NCBI RefSeq assembly: GCF_001514285.1
Contig: NZ_KQ949026.1
Coordinates: forward strand, 124,001 to 188,000
Direction: 5' to 3'
DNA length: 64,000 bases
DNA from: Streptomyces sp. DSM 15324
GTDB taxonomy: Bacteria; Actinomycetota; Actinomycetes; Streptomycetales; Streptomycetaceae
The notes below the pieces were generated by a model. That model ran no database searches. It was not told the origin of the DNA and worked only from the letters and a program-made list of their open reading frames with translations. Position 1 is the first letter of the stretch. Every line of letters starts with the position of its first letter. The position numbers and the translations under genes were made by a program. Shown in pieces: positions 37,657 to 45,090 of the stretch.

Positions 37657-38262
37657 TCAGCGGGCGCGGTTGAGTGTCTGGAGGGCGGCCTTGAGGAGCT
37701 GGCCGACCTGCGGGGTGCCGTCGGCGGCCTCGGCCTGCGGGGCGACGGCGGCCACGGCCTCGTCGGCCTCGCGGGTGGCGTAGCCCAGGCCGATCAGGGC
37801 GGCGTGCAGCTGGTCACGCCAGCCCTGGGTGACCGGGGCGCCGACCACGGGGGCGCCGGTCGGCTCGCCGAGACGGTCCTTCAGCTCCAGCAGCAGCTTC
37901 TGGGCGCCCCTCTTGCCGATGCCGGGCACGGCGATCAGCGCTTTCTCGTCACCGGTGGAGACGGCTCGGCGCAACGCGTCGGGCGTGTGCACCGACAGCA
38001 TGGCCTGCGCAAGCCGGGGTCCGACCCCGCTCGCGGTCTGGAGCAGCTCGAAGACCTGGCGCTCGTCGTCGTCCACGAAGCCGTACAGCGTGAGGGAGTC
38101 CTCGCGGACCACCAGGGACGTCGCCAGTTTGGCCTGCCGGCCCGTCCGCAGCCCGGCGAGGGTGTTCGGCGTGCACTGGACGGCGATGCCGATGCCGCCC
38201 ACCTCGACCACCGCGGAGTCGGGGGCGAGGGCGGCGATCGGTCCGCTCACGAAGGCGATCAT
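37657..38262 (-). CDS. ruvA: Holliday junction DNA-binding protein RuvA
   Basis: Tetrameric junction-binding subunit. The 201-residue protein begins MIAFVSGPIAALAPDSAVVEVGGIGI (OB domain). Two helix-hairpin-helix motifs follow (LLQTASGVGPRLAQAML and LIAVPGIGKRGAQKLLLELK near residues 75-130), and the C-terminal domain III contacts RuvB. ATG start overlapping the ruvC stop by 4 bases. Confidence 0.97.
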   Translation of the reverse strand: MIAFVSGPIAALAPDSAVVEVGGIGIAVQCTPNTLAGLRTGRQAKLATSLVVREDSLTLYGFVDDDERQVFELLQTASGVGPRLAQAMLSVHTPDALRRAVSTGDEKALIAVPGIGKRGAQKLLLELKDRLGEPTGAPVVGAPVTQGWRDQLHAALIGLGYATREADEAVAAVAPQAEAADGTPQVGQLLKAALQTLNRAR

Positions 38263-38789
38263 CCCGTACGGCCTTTCGATGTGTGCAGGGCGACGGCCTG
38301 CTGGAGTCGGTTCTGCGCGGGGGCGCGCCAGATGTGGCAGATGGCGAGTGCGAGGGCGTCCGCGGCGTCGGCGGGCCTGGGGGGCGCGGCGAGCCGGAGC
38401 AGCCGGGTGACCATGGCGCCGACCTGGGCCTTGTCGGCGCGGCCGCTGCCGGTGACGGCGGCCTTGACCTCGCTGGGGGTGTGCAGGGCGACGGGGATGT
38501 CGCGGCGGGCGGCGCACAGCATGGCGACGGCGCTGGCCTGGGCGGTGCCCATGACCGTGCGCACGTTGTGCTGGCTGAAGACCCGCTCCACGGCGACGAA
38601 CTCGGGGCGGTACTCGTCGAGCCACTGTTCGATGCCCTGCTCGACGGCCACCAGGCGCCGGCCCAGCTCGGCGTCGGCGGGGGTGCGGACGACTCCCACG
38701 CCGAGCATGGTGAGCGGGCGGCCCGCCACCCCCTCGACGACGCCGACACCGCACCGGGTCAGTCCCGGGTCCACCCCCAGTACCCGCAC
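38259..38789 (-). CDS. ruvC: Holliday junction resolvase RuvC
   Basis: Endonuclease that cuts Holliday junctions. The 176-residue protein has the catalytic acidic residues in VLGVDPGLTRCG (Asp7), VAVERVF (Glu near 68) and PADAADALALAICH (Asp near 139-142). GTG start. First gene of ruvC-ruvA-ruvB, downstream of yebC. Confidence 0.97.
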   Translation of the reverse strand: MRVLGVDPGLTRCGVGVVEGVAGRPLTMLGVGVVRTPADAELGRRLVAVEQGIEQWLDEYRPEFVAVERVFSQHNVRTVMGTAQASAVAMLCAARRDIPVALHTPSEVKAAVTGSGRADKAQVGAMVTRLLRLAAPPRPADAADALALAICHIWRAPAQNRLQQAVALHTSKGRTG

Positions 38790-38845
38790 ACGCCCTCCCC
38801 TCGACCATCTGTTTGTGCAGGCTATCCGGTACCACTGACAACGCG

Positions 38846-38876
38846 ACGGGCCGACGGGTGTGTCCCGTCGGCCCGT
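38846..38876 (-). terminator. Hairpin terminator of yebC
   Basis: A perfect 13-base-pair stem (38846-38858 with 38864-38876) and 5-base loop lies 18 bases past the yebC stop and before ruvC. No T tract. It probably limits read-through into the ruv genes. Confidence 0.75.
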
Positions 38877-38894
38877 TCGAGCGTGAGCGTGGGC

Positions 38895-39647
38895 TCAGGC
38901 GTCGACCTTCTCCATGACCTCGTCGCTGACGTCGAAGTTGGCGAAGACGTTCTGCACGTCGTCGCTGTCCTCGAGGGCGTCGATGAGCTTGAAGATCTTC
39001 TTCGCGCCCTCCTCGTCCAGCTCGACCTGCATGGTCGGCACGAAGTTGGCCTCGGCCGAGTCGTAGTCGATGCCGGCCTCCTGCAGGGCGGTGCGGACCG
39101 CGACCAGGTCGGTGGCCTCGCTGAGCACCTCGAAGGACTCGCCGAGGTCGTTGACCTCCTCGGCGCCCGCGTCCAGGACGGCGCCCAGGACGTCGTCCTC
39201 GCCCAGCTCGCCCTTGGGGACGATGACGACGCCCTTGCGGTGGAAGAGGTACGACACCGAGCCCGGGTCGGCCATGGAGCCGCCGTTGCGGGTCATGGCG
39301 ACGCGGACGTCGGAGGCGGCGCGGTTGCGGTTGTCGGTGAGGCACTCGATGAGCACCGCGACACCGTTCGGGCCGTAGCCCTCGTACATGATCGTCTCGT
39401 AGTCGGCACCGCCGGCCTCGAGACCACCGCCGCGCTTGATCGCGGAGTCGATGTTCTTGTTCGGCACCGACTGCTTCTTGGCCTTCTGCACGGCGTCGTA
39501 GAGGGTCGGGTTGCCCTCCAGGTCGACACCGCCCATGCGCGCCGCGACTTCGATGTTCTTGATCAGCTTCGCGAAGAGCTTGCCGCGCTTGGCGTCGATC
39601 ACGGCCTTCTTGTGCTTCGTCGTAGCCCATTTAGAGTGGCCGGACAT
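38895..39647 (-). CDS. YebC/PmpR family protein
   Basis: A 250-residue member of the YebC family, starting MSGHSKWATTKHKKAVIDAKRGKLFAKL. GGVDLEGNPTLYDAV, IKRGGG and YEGYGPNGVA near residues 90-100 are all hallmarks. Long annotated as a transcription regulator; recent work links the family to translation through proline-rich stretches. ATG with GAAGGAGA upstream. It sits between pdxT and ruvC, as in M. tuberculosis. Confidence 0.95.
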   Translation of the reverse strand: MSGHSKWATTKHKKAVIDAKRGKLFAKLIKNIEVAARMGGVDLEGNPTLYDAVQKAKKQSVPNKNIDSAIKRGGGLEAGGADYETIMYEGYGPNGVAVLIECLTDNRNRAASDVRVAMTRNGGSMADPGSVSYLFHRKGVVIVPKGELGEDDVLGAVLDAGAEEVNDLGESFEVLSEATDLVAVRTALQEAGIDYDSAEANFVPTMQVELDEEGAKKIFKLIDALEDSDDVQNVFANFDVSDEVMEKVDA

Positions 39648-39724
39648 CTGCCTGTCTCCTTCGCGTAACCATCCCATAACGAACTCCCCCAGGCCTCAAG
39701 CGCCCGGGGGGACCCCCCGAGATC

Positions 39725-40330
39725 CTACAAGGACTCCGCCGCACGGTTCGCGCGCACCATGTCGACGAACAGGGAGTGCACGCGGTGGTCGCCCGTCAGT
39801 TCCGGGTGGAAGGACGTGGCGAGCGCGTTGCCCTGGCGGACCGCGACGATGTGCCCGTCGTGCTCGGCGAGCACTTCGGCGGCGGCACCGACGGACTCCA
39901 CCCAGGGGGCGCGGATGAAGACGCCCTCCACGGGGTCGCCGGGGACGCCCCTCACGTCCACCGCAGCCTCGAAGGACTCGTTCTGGCGGCCGAAGGCGTT
40001 GCGGCGCACGATCATGTCGATGCCGCCGATCGTCTCCTGGCCCGAGCGCGGGTCGAGGATCTTGTCGGCGAGCATGATCAGGCCGGCGCAGGTGCCGTAG
40101 ACGGGCATCCCGGCCCGCACGCGCGCGCGGAGGGGCTCCATCAGTCCGAACAGGACGGCCAGCTTGGAGATCGTGGTGGACTCGCCGCCGGGGACGACCA
40201 GGCCGTCCACCTCGGCGAGTTCCTCGGGGCGCCGGACCGGCCTGGCCACGGCATCGGCCGCGGCCAGGGCGATCAGGTGCTCCCGTACGTCGCCCTGGAG
40301 GGCCAGGACGCCTATGACAGGAGTGCTCAT
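39725..40330 (-). CDS. pdxT: Pyridoxal 5'-phosphate synthase glutaminase subunit PdxT
   Basis: Class I amidotransferase that supplies ammonia to PdxS. The 201-residue protein has VIGVLALQGDVREH at the start, GGESTT near residue 48, the nucleophile Cys in YGTCAGLI near residue 80, and the His-Glu pair in SFHPEL near residue 178. ATG start, 6 bases after the pdxS stop. Confidence 0.97.
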   Translation of the reverse strand: MSTPVIGVLALQGDVREHLIALAAADAVARPVRRPEELAEVDGLVVPGGESTTISKLAVLFGLMEPLRARVRAGMPVYGTCAGLIMLADKILDPRSGQETIGGIDMIVRRNAFGRQNESFEAAVDVRGVPGDPVEGVFIRAPWVESVGAAAEVLAEHDGHIVAVRQGNALATSFHPELTGDHRVHSLFVDMVRANRAAESL

Positions 40331-40336
40331 CGGGGA

Positions 40337-41242
40337 CTACCAGCCGCGGTTGGCGTAGCGCTCGGCCTCGGGGAGGGTGTCGCAGTTGATGCCGACCATG
40401 GCCTCGCCCAGGTTGCGGGACGCGTCCGCGATGATCTTCGGGTCGTCGTAGAAGGTGGTGGCCTTCACGATGGCGGCGGCGCGCTTGGCCGGGTCACCGG
40501 ACTTGAAGATGCCGGAGCCGACGAAGACGCCCTCGGCGCCGAGCTGGCGCATCAGCGCGGCGTCGGCGGGGGTGGCCACGCCACCGGCGGAGAACAGCAC
40601 GACCGGGAGCTTGCCGAGCTCGGCGACCTCCTTGACCAGCTCGTACGGGGCGCGCAGCTCCTTGGCGGCGGCGTACAGCTCGTTGTTGTCGTAGCCGCGC
40701 AGCCGGGCGATCTCGTTCTTGATCTGGCGCAGGTGGCGGACCGCCTCGACGACGTTGCCGGTGCCGGCCTCGCCCTTGGAGCGGATCATCGCGGCGCCCT
40801 CGGCGATCCGGCGCAGGGCCTCGCCCAGGTTGGTGGCGCCGCAGACGAACGGGGTGGTGAAGGCCCACTTGTCGGAGTGGTTGACCTCGTCGGCCGGGGT
40901 GAGGACCTCGGACTCGTCGATGTAGTCGACGCCGAGAGACTGAAGGACCTGGGCCTCGACGAAGTGGCCGATGCGGGACTTGGCCATGACCGGGATCGAG
41001 ACGGCCTCGATGATGCCCTCGATCATGTCGGGGTCTGACATCCGGGCCACGCCGCCGTCCTTGCGGATGTCGGCCGGGACCCGCTCCAGGGCCATGACGG
41101 CGACGGCGCCCGCGTCCTCGGCGATCTTCGCCTGCTCCGGCGTGACGACGTCCATGATCACGCCGCCCTTGAGCTGCTCGGCCATGCCGCGCTTCACGCG
41201 CGCGGTGCCGGTCTCGGGAGCCTGGTTCTCGGTGGTGGACAC
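40337..41242 (-). CDS. pdxS: Pyridoxal 5'-phosphate synthase lyase subunit PdxS
   Basis: Builds PLP from ribose 5-phosphate, glyceraldehyde 3-phosphate and ammonia. The 301-residue beta-barrel protein has KRGMAEQLKGGVIMDVV near residue 18, MALERVPADIR, the second catalytic Lys in PVMAKSRIGH near residue 85-160, and FSAGGVATPADA. GTG start giving VSTTENQAPETG, chosen because GAGG precedes it and the family begins there. Operon with pdxT. Confidence 0.97.
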   Translation of the reverse strand: MSTTENQAPETGTARVKRGMAEQLKGGVIMDVVTPEQAKIAEDAGAVAVMALERVPADIRKDGGVARMSDPDMIEGIIEAVSIPVMAKSRIGHFVEAQVLQSLGVDYIDESEVLTPADEVNHSDKWAFTTPFVCGATNLGEALRRIAEGAAMIRSKGEAGTGNVVEAVRHLRQIKNEIARLRGYDNNELYAAAKELRAPYELVKEVAELGKLPVVLFSAGGVATPADAALMRQLGAEGVFVGSGIFKSGDPAKRAAAIVKATTFYDDPKIIADASRNLGEAMVGINCDTLPEAERYANRGW

Positions 41243-41370
41243 GGGTGACCTCACTGGAAAGGGAAGAGGGGATTGTGCAATCACCGAGGAAACGGGAGGG
41301 GAACAGTCCGCAGCAAGGGCCAATGGGAAGGCGGTGGATCGTTTTCGGCCCGGACGCGTCGAGGACCGCG

Positions 41371-41913
41371 TCAGGCCGCCCGGTCGGCGAGGGCGGCGGG
41401 CGCCTCGTCGTCCATCTCGAAGGCCATCGGGAACGGGGCGTGGCCGGCCAGCCGGAACCAGCGGACCTTGCGGTGCTCGCGCAGGCGGCGGGCGGCCCCG
41501 ACGGCGTCGTTGTGGAAGCGGCGGGCCATGGGGACCCGGCGCACGGCCTCGGTCAGCTCATGGGTCGCCGCCTCTCCGCCGGGCGCCTCGCGCACCGCCT
41601 CCACCTGCTGGGCGTCCGCGAAGACGGCCCTCAGGGCCTGGCTCAGCTCGCTCTCGGCGACCTCCCGTTGCTCCTCCTCCGCCTGCCGTGCGCCGTGCGC
41701 CGCCTCGTACAGCACGATCGAGGCGGCCGGGTCGAGGACCCCCGAGGTGGCCAGCTCCTGGGCGACGGACGCCCGGCGGAGCAGCTGTGCGTCGAGCGCC
41801 GCGCGCGCGGCGTCGATGCGGGAGTGCAGGCGGTCCAGGCGGCCCGCCGTCCAGCTCAGGTACAGGCCGATCGCGACGAGGACGACGAGGGCCCAGATGA
41901 GGGTTGCGGTCAC
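41371..41913 (-). CDS. LemA-like membrane protein
   Basis: A 180-residue protein with one N-terminal membrane helix (about residues 4-22). A helical domain follows with the LemA-like patterns LDRLHSRIDAARAALDAQLLRR and ARRFHNDAVGAARRLREHR. LemA proteins anchor to the membrane with a four-helix bundle outside or inside; function unclear. The GTG at 41913 was chosen because the membrane helix then starts immediately. An upstream in-frame GTG at 41955 would add 14 residues, and neither has a strong ribosome site. It follows pimA by about 70 bases, so it may be part of the lipid operon. Confidence 0.65.
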   Translation of the reverse strand: MTATLIWALVVLVAIGLYLSWTAGRLDRLHSRIDAARAALDAQLLRRASVAQELATSGVLDPAASIVLYEAAHGARQAEEEQREVAESELSQALRAVFADAQQVEAVREAPGGEAATHELTEAVRRVPMARRFHNDAVGAARRLREHRKVRWFRLAGHAPFPMAFEMDDEAPAALADRAA

Positions 41914-41980
41914 GGTCGGCAAGGCTATCGGCACCCCCTCGGGCACCGTCCGCACGGTCGCGCGCCGACACCCCGGGCGA

Positions 41981-43153
41981 TCAGTCGCGGGCCAGGCCCA
42001 GGCGGGCCCTGAGGCCCGGGCCGCTTCGGTCGTCGTCGGTGGCGGCCACCGCCGCCGCGCCCGCGGTGACCGTCTCGTACACCGACAGGATGTCCGCGCC
42101 GACGGTCGACCAGTCGAAGCGGCGGACGTGGGCGCTGCCCCGCTCCCTCAGCTCGGCGCGGCGCTGCGGGTCGCCCAGGAGCCGTACGGCCGCCTCGGCC
42201 AGCGCGTCCGCGTCCTCGTTGGCGAACAGCTCGCCCGCCGCGCCCTGGTCGAGGACCTGGGCGAAGGCGTCCAGGTCGGAGGCGAGGACGGGGGCACCGG
42301 CCGACATGGCCTCGACGAGGATGATGCCGAAGCTCTCGCCGCCGGTGTTGGGGGCGACGTACAGGTCGACGCTGCGCAGGAAGCGGGCCTTGTCCTCGTC
42401 GCTGACCATGCCGAGGAACTCCACGCGCGCGCGCAGTTCCTTCGGGAGGTCGGCCACCGCCTCCTGCGCGTCGCCGCGGCCGGCGACCAGCAGCCGGGTA
42501 CCGGGCCGCTCGGCGAAGATCCTCGGCAGCGCCTTCATCAGCACCGGCAGGCCCTTGCGGGGCTCGTCGATCCGGCCGACGAAGCCGATCGTCCCGCCCT
42601 GCCACTCGGCCTTGGGTTCGGCCTGGGCGAAGAAGTCGACGTCGACGCCGTTGGGGATGACGACCGCGTCCCCGCCGAGATGCTCCACCAGCGTGCGGCG
42701 GGCGTACTCGCTGACCGCGATCCGCGCGCTGATCTTCTCCAGGGCGGCCTGGAGGATGGCGTACGCGGCGATCATCGCGCGTGAGCGCGGGTTGGAGGTG
42801 TGGAAGGTCGCCACGATGGGGCCCTGGGCCGCCCAGCAGGTCAGCAGGCCGAGGGAGGGGGACGTCGGCTCGTGGATGTGGATGACGTCGAAGGAGCCGT
42901 CGTGCAGCCAGCGGCGTACGCGCGCGGCGCTGAGGAAGCCGAAGTTGAGCCGGGCCACCGAGCCGTTGTACGGCACCGGGACCGCGCGGCCGGCCGAGAC
43001 GACGTACGGCGGCAGCGGGGTGTCGTCGTCCGCCGGGGCGAGGACGGACACCTCGTGGCCGAGCCGGATGAAGTACTCGGCGAGGTCGCGGATGTGGAAC
43101 TGGACGCCGCCCGGCACGTCCCAGGAGTACGGGCAGACGATGCCGATCCTCAC
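41981..43153 (-). CDS. pimA: Phosphatidylinositol mannosyltransferase-like GT4 glycosyltransferase
   Basis: Adds the first mannose from GDP-mannose to phosphatidylinositol. The 390-residue GT-B protein has MRIGIVCPYSWDVPGGVQFH at the N-terminus, with the acceptor-side GGVQ loop. FVGRIDEPRKGLPVLMKAL lies near residue 200, and ESFGIILVEAMSAGAPVLAS with the catalytic EX7E pattern near residue 270. GTG start overlapping the acyltransferase stop (GTGA). Position directly after pgsA and patA supports PimA rather than another GT4 enzyme. Confidence 0.88.
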   Translation of the reverse strand: MRIGIVCPYSWDVPGGVQFHIRDLAEYFIRLGHEVSVLAPADDDTPLPPYVVSAGRAVPVPYNGSVARLNFGFLSAARVRRWLHDGSFDVIHIHEPTSPSLGLLTCWAAQGPIVATFHTSNPRSRAMIAAYAILQAALEKISARIAVSEYARRTLVEHLGGDAVVIPNGVDVDFFAQAEPKAEWQGGTIGFVGRIDEPRKGLPVLMKALPRIFAERPGTRLLVAGRGDAQEAVADLPKELRARVEFLGMVSDEDKARFLRSVDLYVAPNTGGESFGIILVEAMSAGAPVLASDLDAFAQVLDQGAAGELFANEDADALAEAAVRLLGDPQRRAELRERGSAHVRRFDWSTVGADILSVYETVTAGAAAVAATDDDRSGPGLRARLGLARD

Positions 43154-44070
43154 GCGGTCCCCCCGGGACCGGGACGCGCGGGGTCGAGATCCGCGCGCCA
43201 CAACCGCTGAAGCATGTGCCAGTCCTCCGGATGGTCGGCGATGCCCGAGGCGAAGGCGTCTGCCAGGGCCTGTGTCATGACAGACGTCTTCTCGGCCCGG
43301 GTACCTGACCGGGGTACCTCGATCGGGGGATGGACGCGGCCCTGCATGACGGGCGAGTCGTCGTACCAGAGCGTGACGGGGAGCAGCAGGGCGTCGGTCT
43401 GCTGGGCGAGCAGGGCCGGGCCCGCGGGCATCGTCGCGGTGTCGCCGAAGAAGTCCACCGCGACGCCCGAGGCGGACAGGTCGCGCTCGGCGACCAGACA
43501 GACCAGCCCGCCGTCGCGCAGCCGCCGGGCCAGGGTGCCGAAGGCGCTGCCGCCGCTGTGCGGCAGGACCTCCATGCCGAGGCCCTCCCGATAGGCGACG
43601 AAACGGTCGTACAGGGACTCCGGCTTGAGACGTTCGGCGACCGTGGTGAACGGGGTCCGGAGCTCGGTGGTGACCCAGGCGCCGGCGAGGTCCCAGTTCG
43701 CCATGTGGGGCAGGGCGAGGATGACGCCCCGGTCGGAGGCGATGCCGTCGGTGAGGTGGTGGACGTCCTTGGGGGCGAAGCCGGCCCTGATCCGCGCCTC
43801 GCTCCACGCGGGCAGCCGGAACGACTCCATCCAGTAGCGCAGGTACGAGCGCATGCCCGCGCGCGAGAGCTCGGCGAGCCGCTCGGGGCTCGCGTCCGGC
43901 ACCACGCGCGCGTAGTTGCTCTCCAGTCGCCGTACGCCCTTGCCGCGCCTGCGCCAGGCCAGGTCGGCGACGGTCTGCCCGAGGCGTACCGCGGCCGGCT
44001 CGGGGAGCTTCTTCACGCTGCTCCAGCCGAGACCGTACAGCGCGTCGGTCAGCCGCTCCTGGGGGCTCAC
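43150..44070 (-). CDS. Phosphatidylinositol mannoside acyltransferase (PatA-like)
   Basis: A 306-residue membrane-associated acyltransferase of the HtrB/LpxL (LPLAT) family. It transfers an acyl chain to the mannose of PIM in mycobacteria. The catalytic H-x4-D motif is HMANWD near residue 118. YLRYWMESFRLP near residue 70 and a glycine-rich region VLPHSGGSAFGTL near residue 170 fit the family. GTG start overlapping pgsA by 4 bases, stop overlapping pimA by 4. Substrate assigned from the neighbours. Confidence 0.88.
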   Translation of the reverse strand: MSPQERLTDALYGLGWSSVKKLPEPAAVRLGQTVADLAWRRRGKGVRRLESNYARVVPDASPERLAELSRAGMRSYLRYWMESFRLPAWSEARIRAGFAPKDVHHLTDGIASDRGVILALPHMANWDLAGAWVTTELRTPFTTVAERLKPESLYDRFVAYREGLGMEVLPHSGGSAFGTLARRLRDGGLVCLVAERDLSASGVAVDFFGDTATMPAGPALLAQQTDALLLPVTLWYDDSPVMQGRVHPPIEVPRSGTRAEKTSVMTQALADAFASGIADHPEDWHMLQRLWRADLDPARPGPGGTA

Positions 44071-44798
44071 TTCGCGGCCTCGCTCCCCCGGGTCTGTGTG
44101 GGGTCGGCGCCCTGCGTGGTCTCCGCGGTGTCCGTGACCGTGACCTGGGTGGTCTCCGTGGCCGCCGCGGCCTCCGCCTCGGCCGACTCCCGCCGGACCG
44201 TGACGACCCGCTGGATCAGCGTGACCAGGCTGCCGACGGCCACGATCCACAGGGCGACGGGCAGCAGGTACTGGATGCCCGGCACACCGAACGCGTGCAG
44301 GCCCGCGAGCCCGGCCGCGACCAGCGAGACCACCAGGCGCTCGGCCCGCTCGACGAGCCCGTTGACGGCGACCGGCAGGCCGATCGATTCGCCACGGGCC
44401 TTGGTGTACGACACCACCTGGCCGCTGGCCAGACAGAAGATCGAGACGGCGCACAGGACGTTGTCGTCGCCATGGCCCGCGTACCAGAGGGCGAAGCCGC
44501 CGAAGATCGCGCCGTCGGCCACGCGGTCGAGGGTGGAGTCCAGGAAGGCGCCCCAGCGGCTGGACCGGCCGAGCTGGCGGGCCATGTTGCCGTCGACGAG
44601 GTCGGAGAACACGAAGAGCGTGATCACGACCGTGCCCCAGAAGAACTCTCCCCTGGGGTAGAAGACCAGCGCTCCCGCGACCACACCGGCGGTGCCGATC
44701 AGCGTGACCGTGTCGGGGCTGACGCCCCGCCTGATCAGAAACGCGGCGAACGGCGTGAGGACACGCGTGAAGAACGCACGCGCGTACTTGTTCAGCAT
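44067..44798 (-). CDS. pgsA: Phosphatidylinositol phosphate synthase
   Basis: CDP-alcohol phosphotransferase joining CDP-diacylglycerol and inositol 1-phosphate. The 243-residue protein has about six membrane helices and the full signature D-x2-DG-x2-AR-x8-G-x3-D-x3-D at DLVDGNMARQL through LDSTLDR (about residues 64-90). The last 40 residues are Thr/Glu/Ala-rich. The ATG giving MLNKYARAFF was chosen because the membrane domain starts there; GGGAAGG is close upstream. First gene of the coupled pgsA-patA-pimA set. Confidence 0.92.
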   Translation of the reverse strand: MLNKYARAFFTRVLTPFAAFLIRRGVSPDTVTLIGTAGVVAGALVFYPRGEFFWGTVVITLFVFSDLVDGNMARQLGRSSRWGAFLDSTLDRVADGAIFGGFALWYAGHGDDNVLCAVSIFCLASGQVVSYTKARGESIGLPVAVNGLVERAERLVVSLVAAGLAGLHAFGVPGIQYLLPVALWIVAVGSLVTLIQRVVTVRRESAEAEAAAATETTQVTVTDTAETTQGADPTQTRGSEAAK

Positions 44799-45090
44799 GG
44801 CCTTCCCGAGGTTCGGTTGGCCGCGCGGCCCCTGCTGGCCACCGGCTGGCCCATCGTAGTCACGCGCGTGTGTGTGCGACGGACGGGCACCCGCACCCAG
44901 TGTCACAGCACGACGGCATCCGGGTCACGGCCCGGTCGCGGCCGTCCCGCCGGGTTGCGGTCCGCCGTATGGACGCGGGGTGACGGGAGTGGAAAGCTCG
45001 AAGGACCGCGGGCGTCGCCGGAGCCGCCATCGCACGCGGGGCCGTCGTGCCCGCGCCCCCAAGGACCTCACCGTGCACGGGAGGCAAGAA
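44799..45090. other. Divergent intergenic region, pgsA and EF-G-like gene
   Basis: A 292-base stretch without a supported gene. It must carry the pgsA promoter (leftward) and the promoter of the EF-G-like gene (rightward). No convincing -35/-10 pair was recognised in either direction. A GGGAGG ribosome site lies at 45080-45085 before the rightward gene. Confidence 0.6.
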
